From Limiplasma sp048370855 (GTDB lineage: Bacteria > Bacillota > Clostridia > Christensenellales > Aristaeellaceae), in contig DBGEOK010000105.1 of the NCBI GenBank assembly GCA_048370855.1, forward strand, positions 38,986-102,985: DNA of 64,000 nucleotides, written 5' to 3'. The notes below the pieces were generated by a model. It searched no databases. It had not been told where the DNA came from and saw only the letters and a program-made list of their open reading frames with translations. The position numbers were made by a program, and so were the translations under genes. Shown piece after piece: positions 35,003 to 42,979 of this stretch. Position 1 is the first letter of the stretch. The number at the start of each line of letters is the position of its first letter.

Positions 35003-35043
35003 GTCATTTGGAAAGCGCATAATTTTGATGAATTGCAAAAGGA

Positions 35044-36357
35044 ATGATGAATTTGAACGAAGGGCGTTCCAGACTCCCCGCATCCATCCGGCGTCAGGCG
35101 CTTCGGCTGCTGCCGTTGTGCTGGCTGGTATACGCCGCCGCTTATTTGGCGCGCGCGTCGGTTTCCTCCGGCTTTGCGCAGCTCGCCGGCCATTTCGGCG
35201 TGGACGGGGCTTACCTGGGCGCCCTTGGCAGCGTTTTCTTTATTTGCTATGCTCTGGGCCAGCTTGTCAACGGCTACCTGGGCGACCACTTGGCTCCGCA
35301 CCGTTTCGTGCTGGTTTCTATGCTTGGCTCCGCCGCTGTTTACACGCTTGCCCTGTTGCTGGACAACGCCCGGGCGCTGGTGGCGCTTTGGGGCCTGAAC
35401 GGGTTTTTTCTTTCTATGCTGTGGGGGCCCATGCTCCGGCTGATTTGCCTCCGGCTGGGACAGGAGCGGCGCGCGAGCTTCGCCATGCTGATGGGGGCCG
35501 CGCCCGTGGGCGGATACTTCCTGTCCTGGCTGGTGCTTGCCCCGCGGATGCCGCGGCTTGGATGGCGTGCCGTCTTCGGCGCCCCGCTGCTCATGACCGG
35601 CATCCTGCTCGTATGCTGGGTCCTCACCTTTCGCCGGGCAGCTCCCGCCCCGGAAGCGGCATGGGCCTCCAAGCGCCGCGGGCTTCGGGAAACCTTCGCC
35701 TATGTACGGAAAAACCGCCTGTGGGGCATCGCGTTCACCAGCGTATGCCTGGGGCTGGTCAAAGAAAACCTTGCGCTTCTAATGCCGACGCTCTTTGCCG
35801 GATTCATGGGTTCGCAGGCTTCGGACCTTTCCGTGTGGCAGCTAGCGCTGCTGCCGGCGGGCAACCTGCTCGGGCTGCTGTTAGGCCGCCTGCTTGCCGG
35901 GCCGCTGATGGCCAGGCCGGCCCGGGGGCTCCTGTTCACCTTTTTGGGGATGGCGCTGGCATGCGGAGCGCTGTCGCTGTGCCTTTCGCTGCCGGGCGCC
36001 GCCTTTGCCGCCCTGTTTGTATTGGTCGCGCTCAGCTATCTGGGCTCGTGCATCCTGATTTCCTACATTCCCCTCGCCCATGCCGGGGAAAATATGGTTT
36101 CCACTTTGGTTGGGCTTTTTGACTTTGGCAACTACCTGGGAGCCGCGCTGTCCGGCGTGCTTCTGGGCGCGCTGCTGGCGGACGGGCAATGGGCGCTGAC
36201 CGCCTTCATCTGGATGGGGTTTTGCCTCCTGGCGGCCGGAATGGCGATTCTGAACCTTCCCCCCAAAATCGCCGTTTTTCCCAACGAGACAGCGGCAGGG
36301 GCCAATGGAGCGCCGCAAGAAGGGACTGCAAGCTGTAAGGCGCATAAACAGGCGTAA
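35044..36357 (+). CDS. MFS transporter, organophosphate:phosphate antiporter-like
   Basis: 437 residues with about twelve membrane segments. The first segments resemble the GlpT/UhpT branch: LCWLVYAAAYLARASVSSGF then DGAYLGALGSVFFICYALGQ with LVNGYLGD. An amphipathic middle loop (RRAAPAPEAAWASKRRGLRE) splits two six-helix halves. The C-terminus is hydrophilic. If the assignment holds, it could import a sugar phosphate. Its promoter carries the same operator as deoC. ATG 35047, 3 bp after AAAAGGAATG, is an alternative start. Confidence 0.8.
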   Translation: MMNLNEGRSRLPASIRRQALRLLPLCWLVYAAAYLARASVSSGFAQLAGHFGVDGAYLGALGSVFFICYALGQLVNGYLGDHLAPHRFVLVSMLGSAAVYTLALLLDNARALVALWGLNGFFLSMLWGPMLRLICLRLGQERRASFAMLMGAAPVGGYFLSWLVLAPRMPRLGWRAVFGAPLLMTGILLVCWVLTFRRAAPAPEAAWASKRRGLRETFAYVRKNRLWGIAFTSVCLGLVKENLALLMPTLFAGFMGSQASDLSVWQLALLPAGNLLGLLLGRLLAGPLMARPARGLLFTFLGMALACGALSLCLSLPGAAFAALFVLVALSYLGSCILISYIPLAHAGENMVSTLVGLFDFGNYLGAALSGVLLGALLADGQWALTAFIWMGFCLLAAGMAILNLPPKIAVFPNETAAGANGAPQEGTASCKAHKQA

Positions 36358-36484
36358 AATAAATCTTCATGCCCGAACGAATCGACAGTAGAAAAACAGG
36401 CTCGCATATGCTATGCTTTACATGAAAATCCATAGGCCAAGCACGAGGCGCGCCGGCGCGGCTACTGGCCGGAAAGGAATGCGG

Positions 36485-37015
36485 ATGAGCGGCAACGGCG
36501 GCGAAGAAATTGTAATTCGCAATATGCAGGAGGCCGACGCGCAGCGAATAGCGGACGAAGAAGCCGCGCAAGGCTGGCGCGCTACGCGGGAGAAATACGA
36601 TCTGCGCCTTCGGGACCAGACCGAGGGCAAGGCCGTCTCCCTGGTCGCGGAATACGGCGGGCGCATAGCGGGATATATCAACGTCTATCCAAACTCCACC
36701 AGGGGAGCGCTGGGCGGCATGGGCTATCCTGAAATTGTCGATTTTGGGGTTTTGGAAAAATTCAGGCGGCACGGCGTCGGCAGCCGGTTGATGGATGCCG
36801 CCGAGAGCGTCGCGGCCCAATACTCCGATACCGTATACCTGGGCGTAGGCCTGCACAGCGGCTATGGCAGCGCCCAGCGTTTATATGTCAAGCGCGGCTA
36901 TATCCCCGACGGAAGCGGGGTTTGGTACGGCGAAACCGCCTGTGATCCATATACGGCGGTACGCAACGACGATAACCTGATCCTCTATTTGTCCAAACGC
37001 CTGACCGGACGCTAA
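36485..37015 (+). CDS. GNAT-family N-acetyltransferase
   Basis: 176 residues. Acetyl-CoA-binding signature FRRHGVGSRLMDAAESVA (RxxGxG/A) at residues 94-111, preceded by IVDFGVLEKF, and a C-terminal LYVKRGYIPDGSGVWYG. The substrate is unknown. The start at 36485 follows GGAAAGGAATGCGG; an upstream ATG at 36413 adds an unlikely basic extension. A terminator follows. Confidence 0.88.
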   Translation: MSGNGGEEIVIRNMQEADAQRIADEEAAQGWRATREKYDLRLRDQTEGKAVSLVAEYGGRIAGYINVYPNSTRGALGGMGYPEIVDFGVLEKFRRHGVGSRLMDAAESVAAQYSDTVYLGVGLHSGYGSAQRLYVKRGYIPDGSGVWYGETACDPYTAVRNDDNLILYLSKRLTGR

Positions 37016-37040
37016 GGCGCGCCGAAGGCGATTGAAGGAT

Positions 37041-37085
37041 AAAAAATCCCCGTTTTGTAAGCGAAAGCCTACCAAACGGGGATTG
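37041..37085 (-). terminator. terminator of the tRNA cluster
   Basis: Minus strand AATCCCCGTTT ... AAACGGGGATT followed by a T-run, just after the tRNA-Gly(TCC) gene. The plus strand also has TTTTT after the stem, so it may serve the acetyltransferase gene too. Confidence 0.85.
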
Positions 37086-37091
37086 CGTTTT

Positions 37092-37165
37092 TGGAGCGGG
37101 TGATGGGAATCGAACCCACGTAACCAGCTTGGAAGGCTGGGGCTCTACCATTGAGTTACACCCGC
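37092..37165 (-). tRNA. tRNA-Gly (anticodon TCC)
   Basis: Seven-base acceptor stem GCGGGTG/CACCCGC, D-loop AACTCAATGGTAGAG, anticodon loop CTTCCAA, T-arm GTGGGTTCGATTCCCAT and an encoded CCA. Last of four tRNA genes. Confidence 0.96.
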
Positions 37166-37208
37166 CCGGCAAGCGGTATATCCTTTTGCCGCCAAATACC
37201 GACAGAAG

Positions 37209-37283
37209 TGGAGCGGTAGACGAGATTCGAACTCGCGACATCCACCTTGGCAAGGTGGCACTCTACCACTGAGCTACTACCGC
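37209..37283 (-). tRNA. tRNA-Gly (anticodon GCC)
   Basis: Acceptor GCGGTAG/CTACCGC, anticodon loop TTGCCAA, T-arm GCGAGTTCGAATCTCGT, encoded CCA. Together with the TCC gene it covers most glycine codons. Confidence 0.96.
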
Positions 37284-37312
37284 ACGCTCCGTCCATCCGC
37301 CAGCAAAAGAGT

Positions 37313-37397
37313 TGGTGCGGGCGAAGGGACTTGAACCCATACGCCGCGAAGGCACCAGATCCTAAGTCTGGCGCGTCTGCCATTCCGCCACGCCCGC
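37313..37397 (-). tRNA. tRNA-Leu (anticodon TAG)
   Basis: 85 nt with the long variable arm of class II tRNAs (TGCCTTCGCGGCGT). Acceptor GCGGGCG/CGCCCGC, anticodon loop CTTAGGA, encoded CCA. Confidence 0.96.
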
Positions 37398-37431
37398 ATG
37401 GACATGTCATTTCTCCCAAGGAGAAAAGGAA

Positions 37432-37507
37432 TGGTGACCCATCGGAGGCTCGAACTCCGGACACCTTGATTAAAAGTCAAGTGCTCTGCCAACTGAGCTA
37501 ATGGGTC
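37432..37507 (-). tRNA. tRNA-Lys (anticodon TTT)
   Basis: Acceptor GACCCAT/ATGGGTC, D-loop TAGCTCAGTTGGCAGAGC, anticodon loop CTTTTAA, T-arm CGGAGTTCGAGCCTCCG, encoded CCA. First of the tRNA operon. Confidence 0.97.
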
Positions 37508-37582
37508 ACACCCGGGGTGTCACCGCAATCATCGGTTACCAGACCCCTTGACACGGCCGAGGTTGTTCAAACCACGTGTGAT

Positions 37583-37611
37583 ATAGTAGCATAGCGGCAT
37601 TGGGATGTCAA
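37583..37611 (-). promoter_or_regulatory. promoter of the tRNA operon
   Basis: Minus strand TTGACA (37606-37611) and TACTAT (37583-37588), spacer 17 bp, 76 bp upstream of tRNA-Lys. Confidence 0.8.
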
Positions 37612-37846
37612 GGGGATTTTTTCATTTTCTGCGGCCCGGGTGTCGCGCCGCAATGCATTTGTGGGACACCCGAAACAGAGAGGAAGAGGGCCGGGAGGAG
37701 CCGGAGAGGTCGAGTTGCCGCGCGCCAACAAGGCCGGGAGAAGATCGCATTCTTCATTCCTTTTCCTTGCTTGTACAACATGCATCGTACCCTTACGCCG
37801 GGTATCAGGCGAATATCCGCATTCCGCTTTTCAGCGCCCGTAAAAA

Positions 37847-38152
37847 TCACACGCGCGTTTCTATATTACGATTGAAATGTTTGCAGCAAAGCTTGACTTC
37901 ATCCATTCTATTGGGAGTTAAAAAAGCGTTACAGAAAGCGAGAAATGCTGACTGTGATCTGTATCCGGGACGGCAAAGCATCTCTCCGCGCTCCAGCTCC
38001 GCACGAGTGGCGCGGCGATTCCAGCCAGGGGCGCGGCCACCGAACGGCACAACCTTGGCAAAATCTACCGTTACCCGCAGGCCTGACGCGTCCGCCGGGC
38101 CGTCCTCCCCGGAAGCCTCCGTTTCGACGGCCCTTTCTGCTCGCCTTTCCAC
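37847..38152 (-). CDS. small hypothetical protein behind the ECF sigma gene
   Basis: 101 residues from GTG 38152, which sits 9 bp after GAAGGA and 17 bp after the sigma factor's stop codon. The C-terminal part (RATRAELERGEMLCRPGYRS, then SAFLAFCNAFLTPN) resembles a ribbon-helix-helix pattern, but weakly. It is not an obvious anti-sigma factor: no membrane segment. Spacing and ribosome site argue for a real gene; no family is recognised. Between it and the tRNA promoter (37612-37846) I see nothing. Confidence 0.4.
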   Translation of the reverse strand: MERRAERAVETEASGEDGPADASGLRVTVDFAKVVPFGGRAPGWNRRATRAELERGEMLCRPGYRSQSAFLAFCNAFLTPNRMDEVKLCCKHFNRNIETRV

Positions 38153-38168
38153 TTTATCTTTTCCTTCG

Positions 38169-38744
38169 CTACATGTGGCGTATGAACACAATAATCTTTC
38201 CCGCAAGCAGGATGATCCCCATCAGCCCCGCTTCCCTCAGTCCCCGCGCCTTTTTCCGAATCCGCCTCACCGCCGCGCGCACCGCGCCCCCGCTGATTCC
38301 ACGCTCCCGCGCGGTTTCCTCCGCCGACCGCCCCATCGCAAAATACGCGTGGTACACCTCGCGCTCCCGCTCCGTCAGCCGTTCCAGCAGCGCCTTCAGG
38401 CCGTCCAGCGTCTCCAGCCTTGATACCCAGCGCTGAAAGTCCTCCAGCGTAACGGCAGCCTGCGGGGCCTTGGCTCCGCCCGCCGCCGCGCTTCTCCCCC
38501 GCTCCCGCCTCAGCCTGTCCAGCAGCAGGTTCCGGCACGTGCGCAGCAGCCATCCGTATGGGTTTGGGTGGCCCGCCAGCTTTTCGTGCTGCCGCATGGC
38601 CTTCTCAAACGTCTCCTGCACGCAATCATCCGCAAGCGGCAGCCACGCGCGGTTCCAGCACACAAAACGCCGCGCGTATTTCCTCACCCGGTCGTAGTAC
38701 GCCCCGTACAGCCGTTCGGTTCGACGTGCCGCCTCCTCGCTCAT
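38169..38744 (-). CDS. ECF-type RNA polymerase sigma factor
   Basis: 191 residues. Region 2: TERLYGAYYDRVRKYARRFV and LADDCVQETFEKAMRQHEKL with PYGWLLRTCRNLLLDRLRRE. Region 4: LLERLTEREREVYHAYFAMG and SAEETARERGISGGAVRAAV. It ends with an unusual hydrophobic tail (LMGIILLAGKIIVFIRHM). The start at 38744 follows GGGAGGG. No anti-sigma gene with a membrane anchor is adjacent, so how it is controlled is unclear. Confidence 0.88.
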   Translation of the reverse strand: MSEEAARRTERLYGAYYDRVRKYARRFVCWNRAWLPLADDCVQETFEKAMRQHEKLAGHPNPYGWLLRTCRNLLLDRLRRERGRSAAAGGAKAPQAAVTLEDFQRWVSRLETLDGLKALLERLTEREREVYHAYFAMGRSAEETARERGISGGAVRAAVRRIRKKARGLREAGLMGIILLAGKIIVFIRHM

Positions 38745-38922
38745 CCGGCGCCACCCTCCCCCTGATATATGCATTTTATACCATTGGCCGAAATTTAGCA
38801 AGTATTGGCTCGAAATGAGACGACAATTTCCGAAAAAGAAAATTTTTTGCGCCTCGATAGGCCCGATTGCATCCCTTCAGACACTATTTCTATGTAGAAG
38901 GGGGCCGCGGCGGAAAGGGATC

Positions 38923-39012
38923 TTGGGAGGCGCCGCCTCCCATACCCGCAGCATAAGGGGATTGCCCTTTGGAAGCCCTTTGCTTGGGGCGCGTTTGCAG
39001 CCCAAGATTGGG
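38923..39012 (+). repeat. palindromic intergenic repeat, copy 3
   Basis: Hairpin TTGGGAGGC-GCC-GCCTCCCA, then TAAGGGGATTGCCCTTTGG, then CTTGGGGCGCGTTTGCAGCCCAAG. The same three elements in the same order as the minus strand of 25132-25221, so the two copies lie in opposite orientation. It occupies most of the gap between the sigma gene and the next plus-strand gene. Confidence 0.7.
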
Positions 39013-39069
39013 GCCAAGGCTGACGGCGCAAAGTGGCGGCCCCCAACGCAAAAAAGGAGGCGCGGGTTC

Positions 39070-39447
39070 ATGAAACGGTTGGTAACGGAGGCCCTGGGAA
39101 GGTACGGCGCGTACCGGGAGGCGGCGCGGCTGGCCGCCGGATGGCTGGAGCGGGAGGAGGATGCCGACATGCGGCTGTACCTGACCCTGGCGCGGGCGCG
39201 CGCGGAGGCTATCGACGCCTGGCTTTCGCCGCTGGGCGGGGCCGAACGCGAGGCCGTGCGGCAATGCCTGATAGAGCGCGCCCGCGAGCCGGACGCCACA
39301 GCGCTTGCGGCGCTTGGGAAGATTTGCGCCGTGGCGAAACCGCACGCAAAAATGCTTTCGATCCTGTTTGCGGACATCGCTCCGCCTCCAGACAAACCAT
39401 CGAAGCGGATGGCCGGGAGTGGGGATAGGGACGCGAAGCAGGAATGA
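39070..39447 (+). CDS. hypothetical helical protein
   Basis: 125 residues starting MKRLVTEALGRYGAYREAAR. It is rich in Ala, Glu and Arg and probably all helical (AGWLEREEDADMRLYLTLAR, WLSPLGGAEREAVRQCLIER). No family recognised and no membrane segment. The start follows AAGGAGG at 10 bp, which supports translation. The frame is open upstream into the repeat at 38923, but that extension has no ribosome site. Confidence 0.55.
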   Translation: MKRLVTEALGRYGAYREAARLAAGWLEREEDADMRLYLTLARARAEAIDAWLSPLGGAEREAVRQCLIERAREPDATALAALGKICAVAKPHAKMLSILFADIAPPPDKPSKRMAGSGDRDAKQE

Positions 39448-39637
39448 ATCGGTCGGGCTCCTTAACCGGACGGCCCTTGCCCGCATGCCCTTTCCCCGGC
39501 GTTCCATCGGGATGCGCGCCCGAGCGCCGGGGCATGCGCCCCAAACGGGCAGGAAGCGGCCACGCTCCTACTCATATGCTCCTGCCACAGACCGCTGCAC
39601 TTGTGATGTCCTCAAGGCCGGAGGCGTTATCTATCGC

Positions 39638-39673
39638 AAAAAAGCCGGAAAGCGTGCGCGCTCTCCGGCTTTC
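39638..39673 (-). terminator. terminator of the DUF4230 gene
   Basis: Minus strand AAGCCGGA-GAGCG...CGCTT-TCCGGCTT followed by TTTTTT, 35 bp after the stop codon at 39708. Confidence 0.85.
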
Positions 39674-39707
39674 TTCAGTTCGGCGTGTCAGGCGTCAGCT
39701 CTGTCCT

Positions 39708-40370
39708 TTACACGGCAGGCCTCGCGGAAGCGTCCGGTTCGCCGTCCCGCGCCGCCGGCTCGGCCAGCGAATCGTCCCTCAGCACGCGGATTTCATACGC
39801 CGTGCCGCCATCGCCGCGCTCCGTCACAGATTGAAACAGGTTCTCTAAATTTTTGACCGTTATGCCCCAGGCGTTCTCCAGGCATTCGTCGCTATTGGCG
39901 TACTCCTCCACCAGCCGCTCCTCCACCTGGTCCTTGATAGCGGAATAGCGTTCCGGCGTAAGCGGATACAGCCAATCGAACTTCTTCATCTTGGCCTCGT
40001 CCACCGTGAGCTTATGATAGTCCGCCACCGGCCCGGGCACGCGCACCTCGATGCTGTTGCCGGCCGCGGAAACCTTAGCCAGGCTTAAATCAACGGTAAA
40101 GGTCAGCGAGAAGGTATAGGGCATTTCCACCTTCTGCACCGTGCCGATCAGCCACGCGTCCTGCGATACTGTTTCCTGGCCTGTGGTTTCCACTTCGTAG
40201 ACGACGAGCTGGTTTTTTTCCTTCAGCGTTTCGCTGAATCGCTCGCTGATCCATTGAGCGTTGCCCGCGCCGAAAAGACGCTCGTAAAGGCCGGGGCCGA
40301 ACCGAACCGCGACAAATACCAGCGCGACCAACAGCAAAATCCAAAAAATCCGTTTGATTACCTTCTTCAT
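39708..40370 (-). CDS. DUF4230 domain protein
   Basis: 220 residues. N-terminal anchor RIFWILLLVALVFVAVRFG (residues 7-25), then an extracytoplasmic domain with LVVYEVETTGQETVSQDAWL, MPYTFSLTFTVDLSLAKVSA and SIEVRVPGPVADYHKLTVDE, the DUF4230 pattern. Function unknown. It follows the 84-residue membrane protein gene by 34 bp and is probably co-transcribed with it. The start at 40370 gives the usual charged N-terminus MKKVIKR. Confidence 0.8.
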   Translation of the reverse strand: MKKVIKRIFWILLLVALVFVAVRFGPGLYERLFGAGNAQWISERFSETLKEKNQLVVYEVETTGQETVSQDAWLIGTVQKVEMPYTFSLTFTVDLSLAKVSAAGNSIEVRVPGPVADYHKLTVDEAKMKKFDWLYPLTPERYSAIKDQVEERLVEEYANSDECLENAWGITVKNLENLFQSVTERGDGGTAYEIRVLRDDSLAEPAARDGEPDASARPAV

Positions 40371-40404
40371 TGCGACAGGCTTTCCCCCTTCCCGACGCCG
40401 CGCC

Positions 40405-40659
40405 TCAGAAAAGCGGCTGAGACGGCAGCCATTTGCCGATCTCCACAAACAGGAGCACCAGCAGCTTAATCAGTACATAGATGGTCGTCAGCGAGCCGAC
40501 AAGCATCAAGTAACCGCGCATAAAGCGCGCAAAACGGCCGTGCCGCCTCTGCGGGCGCGCGGAGGAATGTTCCTCAGCCCCGGGCCGGCACGAGGCCGCC
40601 TGCGGTCTGGGCGTATCGGGGCGCCTGGTATCCTGCGTTGGCATCTGCATCGTTCCCAT
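40405..40659 (-). CDS. small single-span membrane protein
   Basis: 84 residues. A Pro/Arg-rich N-terminus (about 45 residues) and one hydrophobic segment (YLMLVGSLTTIYVLIKLLVL, then LFVEIG). Start after GGAGGATGGGAACG. No family recognised. Its fixed position ahead of the DUF4230 gene suggests a joint membrane function. Confidence 0.65.
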   Translation of the reverse strand: MGTMQMPTQDTRRPDTPRPQAASCRPGAEEHSSARPQRRHGRFARFMRGYLMLVGSLTTIYVLIKLLVLLFVEIGKWLPSQPLF

Positions 40660-41157
40660 CCTCCTCCAATCATGCTATGCACGGACAGGCCGTTCCTGTT
40701 TAGTATACGACATTTTCTCCAAAAATGCTACAAAAAATGAGCGGCTCCGTTTGGATGCGGGACGACGCCCCTCGTTTGCGCGGCTACCGGCAAAAGGCTT
40801 GGCTTGAGCACGAAGATTGAAAAACGTGAGGGGTGAAACCCCATATGCGCGCCAGGATAATTGACAGGTATTCAGTTGTATGCGCCTTTTCTTGTTCCCT
40901 CTGGCTTGAGTAAAGTGTACAACAGATTTCCCCATTTGAAAATTGAAGAGTTCACGAAGAATCCGCGAAGCTTTCAACGCGCTCTCACCAGCATTGGCTG
41001 TTTGGGCAAAATATCGCAAAATGGAATTGTTGCAGCGTTACAATGATGTTTGGAAAATCCCGCCAGGAAGAATCTTCGAAAACCATACGAAGAAATTTTC
41101 ACAACATATGGATTTTGAGAAAGCTATTTCGTCTAATCATTTGTAGGAGGTGAACGG
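40660..41157. other. intergenic region, AT-richer than average
   Basis: 500 bp between divergent genes. No conserved frame. Contains TTGACA at 40861 without a matching -10 and a small hairpin GGGGTGAAACCCC (40830-40842). GC content falls from about 40860, where the AT-rich sigma/anti-sigma segment begins. The sigma gene's promoter is not identified and may be of ECF type. Confidence 0.4.
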
Positions 41158-41160
41158 TTG

Positions 41161-41679
41161 ATGGAGGTGGTTACGGGCCCGGACTTCATCCATGCACAGA
41201 CGCTGAACCGTCTGGCGGAGCAATATCAAACGGATTTGCTCCGCATGTGCTATCTGTACCTTCACGATGTCGAGCTTGCCAAGGACGCGGTTCAGGAAAC
41301 CTATTTGAAAGCGTACCGCGCCATGGACGGCTTTCGCGGAGAGTGCGGGGAAAAGACATGGCTCATGCGAATCGCCATGAACACCTGCCGGGACATGCGG
41401 CGTTCCGCGTGGTTCCGTCATACAGACCGCCGGGTAACGCCCGATATGCTGCCATTGGCCGTCGTCTCCTTTGAGAAAAAGGACGAAGAGCTGCTCATGG
41501 CCGTGATGGCGCTGCCCGCAAAACTCAGAGAAACCATATTGCTTTATTTCTATCAGGACATGAGCGTCAAGGAGATCGCGGAATCGCTCGGGTTATCGTC
41601 GTCTGCCGTCTCCGCTCGCCTCGACCGCGCCAAAAAGAAGCTGCGCGTCGCGCTGGAAGGGAGGCCCTATCATGGATGA
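41161..41679 (+). CDS. ECF-type sigma factor (SigW/SigV-like)
   Basis: 172 residues. Region 2: YQTDLLRMCYLYLHDVELAK and DAVQETYLKAYRAMDGFRGE with KTWLMRIAMNTCRDMRRSAW. Region 4: LPAKLRETILLYFYQDMSVK and EIAESLGLSSSAVSARLDRA. The ribosome site TAGGAGGTGA is excellent; TTG 41158 is a possible start. It overlaps the next gene by 8 bp, the usual sigma/anti-sigma arrangement. Confidence 0.92.
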   Translation: MEVVTGPDFIHAQTLNRLAEQYQTDLLRMCYLYLHDVELAKDAVQETYLKAYRAMDGFRGECGEKTWLMRIAMNTCRDMRRSAWFRHTDRRVTPDMLPLAVVSFEKKDEELLMAVMALPAKLRETILLYFYQDMSVKEIAESLGLSSSAVSARLDRAKKKLRVALEGRPYHG

Positions 41680-42979
41680 ACAAAGGTTGAGGGAACGGCT
41701 GCATCGCGCGGCGGAAACCCGTCTTTCAGGATTGCAGGGCGACCCATGGCTGGCGCAGAAGGTGATGGCGAACGCGAAAGGAGACAAAAAAGTAAAAAAG
41801 AAGCTGTCGGTTGGTCTTGCTTTAGTTCTTATACTTGTGCTGGCGGCAACGATTGCTTTTGCGGCTGTTGCATTACAGGCATATTATCAAAAAGCGTTCG
41901 AGACACAGAATAAAGCAGGCTATTTTCAAGAATGGCCGTTAATGGATAAAATTGAATTAGTAGATAGGATGATAGAAGCAAACCTTGAAATCGATGTGAG
42001 TTCAGCAGGTCGTTTGCATGAGGATAATTTGTCCGCGGCAGAGAAGGAAGCAATAGCTGATAATATCGTAACCGGCTATTATGGTGTTGGGCATGATGGC
42101 TTGCTCTCTGTGGTGAACATGATGGAAAAAGACATGGGAGAGATGGCGACGTGGTCTCTTGAAGAAAAGGCATGGGTCAGCGAGCAGCAGGAAGGCGCCG
42201 CTGCGCCTGAAGAAGTCCATATTATGCCCGATCCATCAGTCATTACGCAGGAGCAAGCTATTTTGCTGGCTAGCAATATGCTTTCTGAACAATATAGCTT
42301 GTCGGAATCTGATGTGGCAAGCTTTCGAACCGCGGTTGACTTTATGCAATTTACCGATGACTCTTCAATCGACTGCATGACAGAGAATGTTTATCAAGTA
42401 TCGTTTTATACACCGTTCAGCAATGTGCATCCGTACTTTATACTTCTTGCTGCCGATGGAACGTTCCTTTACTCCTCTCGTCCCTTTGGAATGGAGCAGG
42501 ACATCAATGAAGTGTTTGATAAAGCAATAGAACGGTTTTCAACGCCGGTGGACAAAGCTCTTTTCCATCAGCAATGGTCCGCAACAATCAGGAAAGCAGC
42601 GGAAAATGGCGAAAAAGTTTGGGATTATTACCTATACTTGAGTACGATCAACTATATGATGCCAGATGAAAAAGTTATCAGCCAGGAAACCGCTCAGGCA
42701 AACGCCGAAAAACAAATCTGTTCTGTGTTAGGATGGAGCAAAGAACTCCTCATGCGTTATAAACCCTTTGTATCCCTCCGCAGGGCATCAGACGCATCCT
42801 CATCTGATGAACAGGCAATATGGTATTTTAAGTACGTTGTGGATGCGCAAAATGTTGAACTGTATTGGGATCAACAGATTCCATGGGGTGCGAATGTTTC
42901 AATCAATGCACAAACCGGAGATGCAATCTATGTTGAAGAAAGCTCAAATAGCGAGAGGTATAGTATGTATACTGAGTAA
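41672..42979 (+). CDS. membrane-anchored putative anti-sigma factor
   Basis: 435 residues. The cytoplasmic N-terminus (MDEQRLRERLHRAAETRLSG) is followed by one membrane segment near residues 37-62 (LSVGLALVLILVLAATIAFA) and a large extracytoplasmic part of about 370 residues. The latter resembles PepSY-like secreted domains only vaguely (ISQETAQANAEKQICSVLGW, YFKYVVDAQNVELYWDQQIP, VSINAQTGDAIYVEE). Topology and overlap with the sigma gene argue for an anti-sigma role. From about 41800 the gene is much AT-richer than its neighbours, suggesting separate ancestry. Confidence 0.7.
   Translation: MDEQRLRERLHRAAETRLSGLQGDPWLAQKVMANAKGDKKVKKKLSVGLALVLILVLAATIAFAAVALQAYYQKAFETQNKAGYFQEWPLMDKIELVDRMIEANLEIDVSSAGRLHEDNLSAAEKEAIADNIVTGYYGVGHDGLLSVVNMMEKDMGEMATWSLEEKAWVSEQQEGAAAPEEVHIMPDPSVITQEQAILLASNMLSEQYSLSESDVASFRTAVDFMQFTDDSSIDCMTENVYQVSFYTPFSNVHPYFILLAADGTFLYSSRPFGMEQDINEVFDKAIERFSTPVDKALFHQQWSATIRKAAENGEKVWDYYLYLSTINYMMPDEKVISQETAQANAEKQICSVLGWSKELLMRYKPFVSLRRASDASSSDEQAIWYFKYVVDAQNVELYWDQQIPWGANVSINAQTGDAIYVEESSNSERYSMYTE

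Noticed and set aside
37092..37507. tRNA cluster as a site of an integrated island
   Set aside because: No integrase gene and no repeated tRNA 3' end found nearby; the flanking genes are ordinary.
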